Source: a virus. From it: 64,000 nt of DNA. The notes beneath the pieces are model-generated. The model was given only the letters and a program-made list of their open reading frames with translations, had not been told where the DNA came from and ran no database searches. The stretch's first letter is position 1, and the number at the start of each line of letters is the position of its first letter. Of the stretch, positions 36,501-44,033 are shown piece after piece. The translations under genes and the position numbers were made by a program. The stretch spans positions 92,946 through 156,945 of the IMG/VR virus record IMGVR_UViG_3300023176_005537. One strand, given 5' to 3'.

Positions 36501-36784
36501 TGGATTTATTTTATTTTTTGTTAGTTGGTTTTGGAATGACACAAATTTTGGTTTATGGTTTTATTTTTGACAACATTCGTCCAAAGCATCATTTTTTTCA
36601 TTGTCCGATGTGTGTCGGCTTTTGGGTTGGGGTTTTTTTGTGTACAATAAATCCCTTTGTATCACTATTTAATTTTGATGTCACAATAACAAATTGCTTT
36701 TGTTTGGGTTGTTTGAATTCAGGCACGGCATATGTTTTGTGCAATCTTTTTGGAGACTCTGGAATAAGAGTAGAAAGGAGCTAA
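36500..36784 (+). CDS. Small Cys-rich membrane protein between portal and protease genes
   Basis: 94 residues from the ATG at 36500, overlapping the upstream TGA (TGATG). Two or three hydrophobic segments flank RPKHHFFHCPMCVGFWVG, with a second Cys cluster (NCFCLGCLNSG). The HCPMCVGFWVG motif is conserved in small membrane proteins of marine T4-like phages. T4 has small prohead-core genes (67, 68) at this place; there is no resemblance. A membrane site for prohead initiation, as known for T4 proheads, would be a speculative role. Confidence 0.5.
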   Translation: MDLFYFLLVGFGMTQILVYGFIFDNIRPKHHFFHCPMCVGFWVGVFLCTINPFVSLFNFDVTITNCFCLGCLNSGTAYVLCNLFGDSGIRVERS

Positions 36785-36786
36785 CT

Positions 36787-36843
36787 ATGTGGATCGAAAA
36801 ATGGAAATTGCAACCAGTTCGCCGCTGCTGTAAAGGTAAGTAG
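36787..36843 (+). CDS. 18-codon mini-ORF MWIEKWKLQPVRRCCKGK
   Basis: A tiny ORF with an excellent AAAGGAG ribosome-binding site (36774-36780) six bases before its ATG, starting two bases after the previous stop. The product has a Trp-rich front and a basic RRCCKGK end. It stops just before a GC-rich hairpin (36848-36861) upstream of the protease gene. It could be a small prohead peptide or a leader peptide controlling the protease gene; no known homologue comes to mind. Confidence 0.4.
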   Translation: MWIEKWKLQPVRRCCKGK

Positions 36844-36847
36844 CTCG

Positions 36848-36861
36848 CGCCGCTCGCGGCG
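36848..36861 (+). promoter_or_regulatory. GC-rich hairpin upstream of the protease gene
   Basis: CGCCG (36848-36852), loop CTCG, CGGCG (36857-36861). This block of almost pure G/C stands out in AT-rich DNA. No long T run follows (only CTTTC), so a normal intrinsic terminator is unlikely. It lies between a mini-ORF and the protease ribosome-binding site (AAGGA near 36875), where it might modulate translation or RNA stability. Confidence 0.4.
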
Positions 36862-36888
36862 GCTTTCAAAAGTAAAAGGACTTGTATA

Positions 36889-37488
36889 ATGTCAAAGAAG
36901 TTGTTAACAGAGTTTTATGAATTATGCCCCAATGGGGTTTGCGAAGATATATTAACGGAATCGGAAAAAAGAATGGTTAGGGAGAACGGTGCTCTTTTTC
37001 TTTCTGGAGTGATCCAAAGAGCGGAGCATTTGAATGGTAATGGTAGAGTTTATCCCCGACCTATCTTACAAAGAGAAATGAGCACTTATCGTAAGCTGAT
37101 CGAAGAAGGAAGAGCAGTTGGAGAACTGGATCATCCAGACTCTTCTGTTGTGAACCTTCGTAATGTTTCCCACAAAGTTACTGACTGCTGGTGGGATGGT
37201 GATAATGTTTATGGAAAATTGCAAGTATTGAATACACCTTCTGGTCAAACTCTTCGCGCTTTGGTTGAAGGAGGTGTTAAGATTGGGATCTCATCGCGTG
37301 GATTGGGCTCTGTTGTTGAGTCTGCCGGTAGAACATTAGTAGAAGATGACTTCCAGCTTATCTGCTTTGACATTGTACAAGAACCTTCTACTTCTGGTGC
37401 TTTCCTTTTCCAAGAAGAAAAGCAAAGGCTTCATGAAAACAAAAATGTAAAAATCAATTCACTTTTAGATGACATTTTAAAGGGATAA
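36889..37488 (+). CDS. Prohead core protease (gp21-like)
   Basis: 199 residues, close to T4 gp21 (212). The herpesvirus-assemblin/S78-type serine protease core shows the catalytic His in GELDHPDS (H82) and the nucleophile in KIGISSRGLGS (S135 or S136). It matures the prohead by cutting scaffold, major capsid and internal proteins after (I/L)xE. Matching sites are visible in this phage's major capsid protein (LLKE|A, after residue 59) and in the tagged proteins. TATAAT occurs at 36885-36890 but overlaps the start codon, so it is not a promoter for this gene. Confidence 0.9.
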   Translation: MSKKLLTEFYELCPNGVCEDILTESEKRMVRENGALFLSGVIQRAEHLNGNGRVYPRPILQREMSTYRKLIEEGRAVGELDHPDSSVVNLRNVSHKVTDCWWDGDNVYGKLQVLNTPSGQTLRALVEGGVKIGISSRGLGSVVESAGRTLVEDDFQLICFDIVQEPSTSGAFLFQEEKQRLHENKNVKINSLLDDILKG

Positions 37489-37489
37489 A

Positions 37490-37885
37490 ATGAAAATCAA
37501 CCTTGAAAAATTAAAAAACATTATTAGACCTATTGTTAAAGAAGTTATTGAAGAGTCTTTGACAAAAGATGGTCTTTTAGCTTCCATTATCCAAGAGACA
37601 GCAATCGGGTTGGCAAAAGCACAAGTTATTGTTGAAGAAAAGAAAACCAACCAATCTCAAAAGATTAGAATGGAACAGCAAAATAGAAAAAATCAAGAAG
37701 CAAGAAAAAAGCTTTTGGACTCTATTGGAAGTCAAAGGTTCAATGGTGTGAATGTTTTTGAAAACACAAAGCCAATGACCGCTCAAGAAAGCAGCCGTTC
37801 CCCCTTGGCCAACCAAGATCCAAATGATGCGGGTGTGGATATCACAGCGCTTCCGGGAATGGGAAACTGGTCAAAACTAATTTAA
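37490..37885 (+). CDS. Small helical head protein, possible prohead core component
   Basis: 131 residues. A long amphipathic N-terminal helix (INLEKLKNIIRPIVKEVIEE) and a Lys/Gln-rich middle precede a conserved-looking FNGVNVFENT segment and a C-terminal DPNDAGVDITALPG stretch. I have seen FNGVNxFE-type ends on small proteins near the protease in marine T4-like phages. The first helix weakly resembles the KIIKEE tag (NIIRPIVKEVIEE) but I do not count it as a tag. Prohead core is inferred from location. Confidence 0.45.
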   Translation: MKINLEKLKNIIRPIVKEVIEESLTKDGLLASIIQETAIGLAKAQVIVEEKKTNQSQKIRMEQQNRKNQEARKKLLDSIGSQRFNGVNVFENTKPMTAQESSRSPLANQDPNDAGVDITALPGMGNWSKLI

Positions 37886-37894
37886 GGGAATAAA

Positions 37895-38143
37895 ATGGCT
37901 ACAAACGTAAAAATCTTTAAGAGAAAAAATGAAACAGAAGAAAACCTTGTTAGGCGATTCATCAAGAAATGCAAGAAAGAAAGGATCGTTGAAGAAGCAA
38001 GGGAAAGAAAAGAATATCTTAAACCTTCTGTAAGAAAGCGAAGAAAGCGCGAAAGAGCGCAAAGACAAAGAGAAAGAGACGCTCGGAAAGCTGCAAAGCA
38101 GTTGGAAAAGTTCAAAACAAGAAAAAGGAATAAATCAAAATGA
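37895..38143 (+). CDS. bS21-like ribosomal protein
   Basis: 82 residues, extremely basic. The layout matches bacterial ribosomal protein bS21 (about 70 residues): a short N-terminal strand (VKIFKRKNET), the LVRRFIKKCKKERIVEEARE helix with an RRF...C...G/R pattern, KEYLKPSVRKRRKRE, then a long Arg/Lys helix. bS21 sits near the anti-Shine-Dalgarno sequence and aids initiation. Phage-encoded bS21 is established in marine phages (pelagiphage HTVC008M among others). Its position among head genes is odd; a DNA-condensing virion protein is the alternative. Confidence 0.65.
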   Translation: MATNVKIFKRKNETEENLVRRFIKKCKKERIVEEARERKEYLKPSVRKRRKRERAQRQRERDARKAAKQLEKFKTRKRNKSK

Positions 38144-38574
38144 GTTGGAAATATTATGACGTTGGACTTCACAATGTTGGAAGTTATCAGGTCTCAGGGA
38201 AGCCTTTTTTAACATCTTCAACTGCTCCAGCTTCTGGTTCCGCAGTAACACCCTTGAAGATTACCTTTCCCTTTGTCACGAAAAAGATCGTATTGACAAA
38301 CAATGAGCAAACAGCAAACGAAGATATGCGCCTTGCAATGTCTGCTAGAGGTGTTCGTGATGAAGTTTCAAATTACTTTGTGGTCCACGCAGAGAAAGAT
38401 GGGAACGGCTATTTGGAGCTTGACATTAAATGCACAGAAATCCACCTTATGTCAGACGGCTCACATACTGCTGACTTCTCTGTTTATGCTGCTTTAACTT
38501 CAATTCCTGTTGAAAGAGTTACAAACATTAGCCCGTCTGGTTCAAACTGGTCTGGCTCTGCGGGAATTGGATAA
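38140..38574 (+). CDS. Virion protein, probable head decoration
   Basis: 144 residues, ATGA overlap with the bS21-like gene. The N-terminus GLHNVGSYQVSGKPFLTSS followed by a KITFPFVTKKI strand is a pattern I associate with small structural proteins of T4-like marine phages. Beta-rich, Ser-rich C-terminus. It sits in a fibre/decoration cassette between protease and scaffold genes. Decoration or vertex-fibre role is inferred. Confidence 0.5.
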   Translation: MSWKYYDVGLHNVGSYQVSGKPFLTSSTAPASGSAVTPLKITFPFVTKKIVLTNNEQTANEDMRLAMSARGVRDEVSNYFVVHAEKDGNGYLELDIKCTEIHLMSDGSHTADFSVYAALTSIPVERVTNISPSGSNWSGSAGIG

Positions 38575-38580
38575 ATCAAA

Positions 38581-39075
38581 ATGGCTAGAAGGTATACTGA
38601 TTCTTCTTTTGTTATTCAAACTTTGGCAGAACTTTCCAGCCAAAGAGATAAGACGATCGATCAAGTTCCTTTTTCGATTGGGCCATTTGGAGCAGCAGGG
38701 TTGCACCAAAGAAACAATGCTTATATTGTTTCAGAAAGAGAAAACCCAAAAGATTTTTTATTTGAGGTTGAAAACATGAACTTTAATTTTAGAGAAATTA
38801 CAGAAAGCACAACGGCCAATGCAAATGATCGTGTGATTGGTGTTAAAACAACCACTGCCGAGGCTTCTGTTACAATCAATCTTCCCCCTGCTGCAACCGT
38901 TAGAACCGGTTTTGTGCTTATCGTCAAAGATACCGAAGGAAGTGCAGCAGATTATAACATTGTTGTGGATGCTGCTGGCTCTGAAACAATTGATGGTGCA
39001 GCAACTTTTACAATCACTAAAAACTATGCTGCTATCAACTTTGTTACAAACGGCTCCAATTGGTTTGTTTATTAA
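38581..39075 (+). CDS. Virion fibre/decoration protein with beta-type C-terminal domain
   Basis: 164 residues. A short N-terminal adaptor region (SIGPFGAAGLHQRNNAYIV) is followed by a C-terminal ~85-residue domain (ITESTTANANDRVIGV, VTINLPPAATVRTGF, ITKNYAAINFVTNGSNWFV) of a kind found at tips of phage fibre proteins. Likely a capsid or tail fibre component; no specific T4 counterpart. Confidence 0.5.
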   Translation: MARRYTDSSFVIQTLAELSSQRDKTIDQVPFSIGPFGAAGLHQRNNAYIVSERENPKDFLFEVENMNFNFREITESTTANANDRVIGVKTTTAEASVTINLPPAATVRTGFVLIVKDTEGSAADYNIVVDAAGSETIDGAATFTITKNYAAINFVTNGSNWFVY

Positions 39076-39091
39076 TAAAAGGATATAGAAA

Positions 39092-39925
39092 ATGGCTTAT
39101 AAACAAGGTGCAGAAGTAGACGGTGTTGGTGGCGCGGGAGCAGTTCAACATGTATCAACTGGCACCACCTTATCAGGAAGTCAAAACTTTAAAGTATCAG
39201 AATCTTCTGTTGCTGTGGAAAATAAACACCTTTCCTTAACTGGCGCTGTTGGGGAACTTGAAACCCCGGCAACTCTTTATTTTTATTCTGGCGTTGAAGG
39301 TGGTGATAATATTCAAGTAGATGGAAACGGATTTCAAATTAACTCTTCCACGTCTGCTTATCTTAACGGTTCCACTATTGGAGAGATCTCTGCCCAAGAA
39401 GTTGGCCTTTCTGGTTCAAATTCCGTTGCTCTACATTCGGACTCTGGCTTGGTACAGTTGAGTGCTTCTTCTGGAACGCAGATCACCGGTGCTCTGGGTG
39501 TTGATGGGACTACCACTTTGGGCACAACAAACTTGGGAACAACCTCTGTGCAGGGCAACCTTTCTGTTGAATCCGGCCAAGCATACGCAGTGATGTATGG
39601 AACAACAATTGAAAGCGCCGGCACAGTTTCTGTTAACTTGAACAACGGAACAAGTCAAATTTTCTTTGTTAACGCCACCAACGTAACAATGTCAAACCCA
39701 ACGAACGGTCAAGATGGCGGAGTATACAACTTTATTTTCAAACAAGATGCAACCGGCTCTAGAGCCTTAACGTTCGGCTCTAAGTATTTGTTTCCGGGAG
39801 GTACGCTCCCTACTCTGACAGAAGCCGCAAACGCTGTTGACGTTGTTTCTTGCATTTACACAGGGGATGTTGATGGTGGCGCACTTCTTTGCTCCGCTGT
39901 TAATAACTTCTCTTCGAGCGCATAA
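39092..39925 (+). CDS. Capsid or tail fibre-like protein
   Basis: 277 residues, Gly/Ser/Thr-rich with a low-complexity beta-repeat core (GALGVDGTTTLGTTNLGTTS) suggesting a trimeric fibre shaft. The C-terminal ~80 residues (GGVYNFIFKQDATGSRALTF, GSKYLFPGGTLPTLTEAANA, VDVVSCIYTG) are a recurrent phage fibre head domain. The N-terminus AYKQGAEVDGVGG would be the attachment point. It lies between another fibre-type gene and a LamG-type gene. Confidence 0.5.
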   Translation: MAYKQGAEVDGVGGAGAVQHVSTGTTLSGSQNFKVSESSVAVENKHLSLTGAVGELETPATLYFYSGVEGGDNIQVDGNGFQINSSTSAYLNGSTIGEISAQEVGLSGSNSVALHSDSGLVQLSASSGTQITGALGVDGTTTLGTTNLGTTSVQGNLSVESGQAYAVMYGTTIESAGTVSVNLNNGTSQIFFVNATNVTMSNPTNGQDGGVYNFIFKQDATGSRALTFGSKYLFPGGTLPTLTEAANAVDVVSCIYTGDVDGGALLCSAVNNFSSSA

Positions 39926-39936
39926 GGTAAGATATC

Positions 39937-40743
39937 ATGTTTACTATGCCAATGGGAATATATGGTAGAGCTAGTGGTGGAGGAGCTAGCTATATCCTTC
40001 CAGTTGTTTATTACAAATTTGAAAGTCAAGACGGCTCAGATACTTCCAATGCTGGTAATTCTTTTGATTTTACCTTAAACGGCTCCCCGGCTTTTACTGG
40101 CTCTGTCCCTACGGGGGGTGGGTCTTATTCTCTTGTTATCGACGGTGTTAACGATTACGGCTCTACCTCTGACAATGCTACAATTGGTTCCGCCATAGAT
40201 GGAGGCTACTCGGTCTCAGCTTGGATCAACCTTTCCCCAACTCAGTATGGCAACACAGGCGTACCATTCTGGAATATATATGACAGCGGTAATGGGAACG
40301 CTAATTATAAAAACGTTGCACAAGGTACTTTATATGGTCACAACAGTACAACGTATGGCTGGGGAGTGCAGGGTATGCACAGAGGGACTGGCGGATTTAG
40401 CAGCATTAGTGTTAGTTACGGTGGTATTGATTTTTCATATGGCTCTGGTTGGAGCGCTGCAACATCTTGGTTCCACGTTGTCTGGACTTATGATCCAACA
40501 ACAGACACACACACGCAATATGGAAATGGCAGTCTGCTTCGCTCAGGAAACCCAGCATCTGGCGATCCTTTGATACCGACCAGTGCTAAGTTTGAAATAG
40601 CTAGAAACGATACCTCAACAGCGAACCAAGATTTCTTTGTTGATGAGCTTGCGCTTTGGGGGCAGGTTTTAACAGCAGATCAGGTAACAACTCTCTATAA
40701 CTCAGGTGAAGTTATTGATAACAATACCGCACTAGAGGAATAA
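39937..40743 (+). CDS. LamG/concanavalin-like lectin virion protein
   Basis: 268 residues. A short Gly/Ala anchor (MFTMPMGIYGRASGGGASY) leads into a LamG_3-type beta-sandwich covering most of the protein: VVYYKFES with a following acidic loop, YSVSAWINLS, SWFHVVWTYDPTTDTH, FFVDELALWGQVLTADQV, then TTLYNSGE. These elements are the usual landmarks of the fold. Such domains bind glycans, so an adhesin on the head surface is likely. Glycan specificity cannot be read. Confidence 0.6.
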   Translation: MFTMPMGIYGRASGGGASYILPVVYYKFESQDGSDTSNAGNSFDFTLNGSPAFTGSVPTGGGSYSLVIDGVNDYGSTSDNATIGSAIDGGYSVSAWINLSPTQYGNTGVPFWNIYDSGNGNANYKNVAQGTLYGHNSTTYGWGVQGMHRGTGGFSSISVSYGGIDFSYGSGWSAATSWFHVVWTYDPTTDTHTQYGNGSLLRSGNPASGDPLIPTSAKFEIARNDTSTANQDFFVDELALWGQVLTADQVTTLYNSGEVIDNNTALEE

Positions 40744-40745
40744 AA

Positions 40746-40967
40746 ATGTCAAAGTATGCAATTATTTCATCTTCAGATTTATCTTCTTATGATTTCTCTT
40801 ATTTGGGCAACGTGAGAAAGTCGTTGGATGAAATTTTAGCTGTTGTAGAGTGGGAAGGCTCAGATCCTCAGTGGGTTGTAGACCTTTCAGCATCAGTTTT
40901 AACACAAGAAGAGGCACAAGCAACAATGTCAACGGCAGCATGGACTGTCTTAACAGGCTCTTCTTGA
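40746..40967 (+). CDS. Small hypothetical protein
   Basis: 73 residues beginning two bases after the lectin stop. Start MSKYAIISSSDLSSYDFSYL, then LDEILAVVEWEGSDP and a Thr/Ala-rich end. No recognised family. Small proteins of this kind often accompany fibre genes as assembly chaperones or co-structural partners; this is inference from adjacency only. Confidence 0.4.
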   Translation: MSKYAIISSSDLSSYDFSYLGNVRKSLDEILAVVEWEGSDPQWVVDLSASVLTQEEAQATMSTAAWTVLTGSS

Positions 40968-40997
40968 TCAAAATAAAGTATTTATTAGAAATAACAA

Positions 40998-41006
40998 CTA
41001 TTTATT
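40998..41006 (+). promoter_or_regulatory. Putative late promoter element CTATTTATT (with a second TATTTATT at 40979)
   Basis: The exact nonamer ends 32 nt before the scaffold ATG (41039); TATTTATT also occurs 19 bases earlier (40979-40986). This doubled element precedes the scaffold and major capsid genes, the proteins needed in largest amount. Confidence 0.5.
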
Positions 41007-41038
41007 TATAAAATTTAAGTTTACTAGGAGTATAAAAC

Positions 41039-42088
41039 ATGTCTTCTTTGTTAGAGCAAGCAATCGTAGATGCAAAGGCATTAAAAGAAGTTGCAATTCA
41101 AAACGCTGAAAGAGCAATCATTGAAAAGTATTCTGATGAAGTTCGTTCTACTTTGGATCAACTTCTAGAACAAGAAGAACCTCTTGGCGAAGAAGTTGGC
41201 AATGGTGATCTGGAACCTGCATTGGAAGAGGAAATTCCGTTCGCACACAGAACTTCTGATGTCGAGCCTCAAATGGTCTCTATCGATCTTCAGCAATTGG
41301 AAGAAGAGATCAACAAAAGGTTTGAAGGTGTTCTGGCAGAGAGAAAGTCTTTTCTGATTGCAGAGCCGGAAGTTCTGGAAGAAGCAAGCTGCGGCGGCCC
41401 TCACAAAAAAGATGAAGATGAGCCGGTTTATATGGAAGACGAAGAAGAAAAGCTTGAAGAAGCTAAATGCCCTTCGGATTGTAAATGTGAGAAGTGTAAA
41501 GACAAGCTTGAAGAAGAAATTGAATTGGATGATGAACTTTTCTTGGAAGAAGGCTTCTATTTGGATTACAAAACCCAACCCACAGGACATGTTGGTGCTT
41601 TCACCGACTCTGAAATGGAATTGGCAATGGATCTTGAAAGAATCAAAGAAAAATATGAAGACAAGATCGAAAAACAACAAGGCATTATGCAAGAAGCAGT
41701 TGAGATCATTGAAGATCTTGAAGCCAAAAACAAAAAATATGAGAATTACTTTAAGAAACTGAAAGAAAGTTTTGAAAAAGTTAAATTAGACAACACAAAA
41801 TTGATGTATACCAACAAGGCCCTGATGAACGACTCCCTTAATGAGCGGCAAAAACAAAAGATTGCCGAAAGTTTGTCAAGCGCCAAGAATGAAGAACAGG
41901 CCAAGATAATTTTTGAGACATTATCACAAAGTTCAATGGGAAGCAACAGAGTTGCTCCAAAATCATTGAGCGAAGCAGTCGAAAAACGAAGTCTGTTGAC
42001 AGTGGCTCCTCGAAGAAAAGAAAACAAGGAGACCATTGAAGAAGCAATCTCTAGCCGTTGGAAGAGATTGGCAGGAATTAAAAACTAA
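41039..42088 (+). CDS. Prohead core scaffold protein (gp22-like)
   Basis: 349 residues, acidic and mostly coiled coil. The C-terminal part has the gp22 signature LMYTNKALMNDSLNERQKQK followed by IAESLSSAKNEEQAKIIFETL (~260-300). T4 gp22 (269 residues) builds the prohead core and is degraded by gp21. The extra length is an acidic insertion with a Cys cluster (ASCGGPHKKDEDE, then CPSDCKCEKCKDK, ~118-160), perhaps a metal site, which is unusual for a scaffold. It stands directly upstream of the major capsid gene, as in T4. Confidence 0.8.
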   Translation: MSSLLEQAIVDAKALKEVAIQNAERAIIEKYSDEVRSTLDQLLEQEEPLGEEVGNGDLEPALEEEIPFAHRTSDVEPQMVSIDLQQLEEEINKRFEGVLAERKSFLIAEPEVLEEASCGGPHKKDEDEPVYMEDEEEKLEEAKCPSDCKCEKCKDKLEEEIELDDELFLEEGFYLDYKTQPTGHVGAFTDSEMELAMDLERIKEKYEDKIEKQQGIMQEAVEIIEDLEAKNKKYENYFKKLKESFEKVKLDNTKLMYTNKALMNDSLNERQKQKIAESLSSAKNEEQAKIIFETLSQSSMGSNRVAPKSLSEAVEKRSLLTVAPRRKENKETIEEAISSRWKRLAGIKN

Positions 42089-42112
42089 AATTATTAATTA
42101 AGGAGAAAACAA

Positions 42113-43912
42113 ATGTCTGTATTGAAAACTTTGACAGAAGGCATTGTTGAGCGTGACCTTGCACAAGAAGGCAAAGCACTTCTTTCCAAGTGGGAAAGAA
42201 CTGGTCTTCTCGAAGGTCTCACTTCTGACTATCAGCGTCAGTCGATGTCTCGTCTGCTTGAAAACCAAGCAAAACAACTCTTGAAAGAAGCATCCTCGAT
42301 GGCTGCTGGTGATGTGGAAGGCTTCTCTGCTGTTGCTTTCCCGATTGTTCGTCGTGTCTTTGGCGGTCTCGTTGCTAACGATATCGTTTCAGTTCAGCCC
42401 ATGAGCCTCCCCTCTGGCCTGATCTTCTTCATGGACTTTACCTACACCAACTCACGACTTGGTGAAACCGCAGGTCGCTCCATTTATGGTACTGACAAAG
42501 TGGCAAAAGGCATCAGAGATGGTGTCAACATCATTGATAGTACCTACACTACCAATAACGGTGGCCCCTACTTGATGGGTGGAACTTATGCTTCCCCTAC
42601 CGCTTCTTGTCGGGTTACCTCCAGTGCAGTCTCTGCTATTGACTACATTGATCTGGACGCCATCACCGATGCAGAAGCAAAGAAAATTCGCTTTGACCCG
42701 GACCTCTCCGGCTCGACCTCTCTCAACCTGTGGGAGATTGCTCTTACTCGCGCCGATCTGGAAGTATTCGGCGAAACTACTGATGATCTGCTTGACTATG
42801 ATAACTTGCCGGCGTTTACTATGACTGGCGACCAGTTGGCAGAATTTGTATCTGGTGGTGTTGATGCAATTGTTGACATCGCTTCCGGCAACACCAAGCA
42901 AATTCGTCGCCTGACCCAGCAGACTTCGACTCTGCTTAAGCTTTACTTTGTGTCCGAGCTTGGTTGGGGTGCTAACTTGGCAATTAAAACCGGCGTTGAA
43001 AAACAAGGTAATCTGGTTGCTCCGGTTAAAGACGACTTTGATATCGGCGGCGCGATTGGTTCCGTTGTCGGTGGAGATCCTTGGGGCCTTGAAGGTGCTG
43101 GTTCTGCTGCTGGTACTTTTGATGGCAGGGCTCGCGACTTGATCCCCGAAATCGATATTAAAGTTGATTCGGTTGCTGTCACCGCGCAAACCAAAAAGCT
43201 CAAAGCAAAATGGTCTCCGGAACTTGGTCAAGACCTCAACGCATACCACAACTTGGATGCAGAAGTTGAACTTACCTCGATCCTTTCCGAGCAGATTGCT
43301 CTTGAAATTGACCGTGAACTTCTGAATGACCTCGTGAACGGCGCTACTGCTGCTACCCGTTACTGGTCGCGTTCACCCGGTCTTTTTGTGGACCGAACCA
43401 CTGGCGCAGAAGTTGGTGCAAACACTGCTGCTCCGGACTTCACCGGTACTGTTTCCGAGTGGTATGAGACTCTTGTCGAGACCATCAACGATGTGTCCGC
43501 AGAAATCCACACCAAAACTCTCCGTGGTGGTGCAAACTTCATTGTTTGTTCGCCGCAGGTTGCAAACATTCTTGAGTTTACCTCTGGTTTCCGTGCTTCT
43601 GTCACTGCTGATGTTGCCAAAGGCGACATTGGTGCTGTCAAGACTGGCAACCTTTCCAAGAAGTTTGACGTTTACGTTGACCCCTACTTCCTCAAGAACG
43701 TGATTCTTGTTGGTCGTAAAGGTTCCAGCTTCCTTGAAAGCGGTTATGTGTACGCACCTTATGTGCCCCTGCAAGTGACCCCGACCATCTTTGGTGTCGA
43801 AGACTTCGTGCCCCGAAAGGGTGTCATGACCCGTTACGCCAAGAAAATGGTCCGACCCGATATGTACGGTCTGGTTGTTTGTCGCGGACTTAACGGCGAA
43901 AGCGGAGCATAA
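42113..43912 (+). CDS. Major capsid protein (gp23-like)
   Basis: 599 residues (T4 gp23 is 521). Hallmarks: SRLLENQAKQLLKEA (~47-60) with the likely gp21 cleavage LLKE|A after residue 59, FPIVRRVFGGLVANDIVSVQ, the PMSLPSGLIFFMDF strand, and a C-terminal YAKKMVRPDMYGL. An HK97-fold shell protein forming the hexamers. Codon use is visibly different from its neighbours, with many C-ending codons (CTC, ACC, CCC, TTC), consistent with selection for very high expression. AAGGAG lies upstream and a strong terminator follows. Confidence 0.92.
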   Translation: MSVLKTLTEGIVERDLAQEGKALLSKWERTGLLEGLTSDYQRQSMSRLLENQAKQLLKEASSMAAGDVEGFSAVAFPIVRRVFGGLVANDIVSVQPMSLPSGLIFFMDFTYTNSRLGETAGRSIYGTDKVAKGIRDGVNIIDSTYTTNNGGPYLMGGTYASPTASCRVTSSAVSAIDYIDLDAITDAEAKKIRFDPDLSGSTSLNLWEIALTRADLEVFGETTDDLLDYDNLPAFTMTGDQLAEFVSGGVDAIVDIASGNTKQIRRLTQQTSTLLKLYFVSELGWGANLAIKTGVEKQGNLVAPVKDDFDIGGAIGSVVGGDPWGLEGAGSAAGTFDGRARDLIPEIDIKVDSVAVTAQTKKLKAKWSPELGQDLNAYHNLDAEVELTSILSEQIALEIDRELLNDLVNGATAATRYWSRSPGLFVDRTTGAEVGANTAAPDFTGTVSEWYETLVETINDVSAEIHTKTLRGGANFIVCSPQVANILEFTSGFRASVTADVAKGDIGAVKTGNLSKKFDVYVDPYFLKNVILVGRKGSSFLESGYVYAPYVPLQVTPTIFGVEDFVPRKGVMTRYAKKMVRPDMYGLVVCRGLNGESGA

Positions 43913-43950
43913 TTTTAATTTAGGTTAAAATTACAACCCTCCTTTTATTG

Positions 43951-43988
43951 AAACCCCCTTCCTTTCAGGTTGGGGGTTTTCTTTTGTC
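43951..43988 (+). terminator. Intrinsic terminator after the major capsid gene
   Basis: Perfect 8-bp stem: AAACCCCC (43951-43958) with GGGGGTTT (43972-43979), loop of 13 bases, followed by a T-rich tract (TCTTTTGTCTT). It lies 38 bases after the major capsid stop and before the next late-promoter motif, so capsid transcripts end here. Confidence 0.88.
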
Positions 43989-43993
43989 TTCAA

Positions 43994-44002
43994 CTATTTA
44001 TT
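43994..44002 (+). promoter_or_regulatory. Putative late promoter element CTATTTATT
   Basis: Exact nonamer immediately after the terminator, ending 31 nt before the neck-gene ATG at 44034. Terminator followed by this element is strong positional support that the nonamer starts a new transcript. A TATAAAT further down (44012-44018) abuts the GGGAG ribosome-binding site and is too close to serve. Confidence 0.6.
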
Positions 44003-44033
44003 AGAAAACCTTATAAATCGGGAGATCTAATGA

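Noticed and set aside
36885-36890. TATAAT before the protease gene
   Set aside because: It overlaps the protease start codon, so it cannot give a leader with the AAGGA site.
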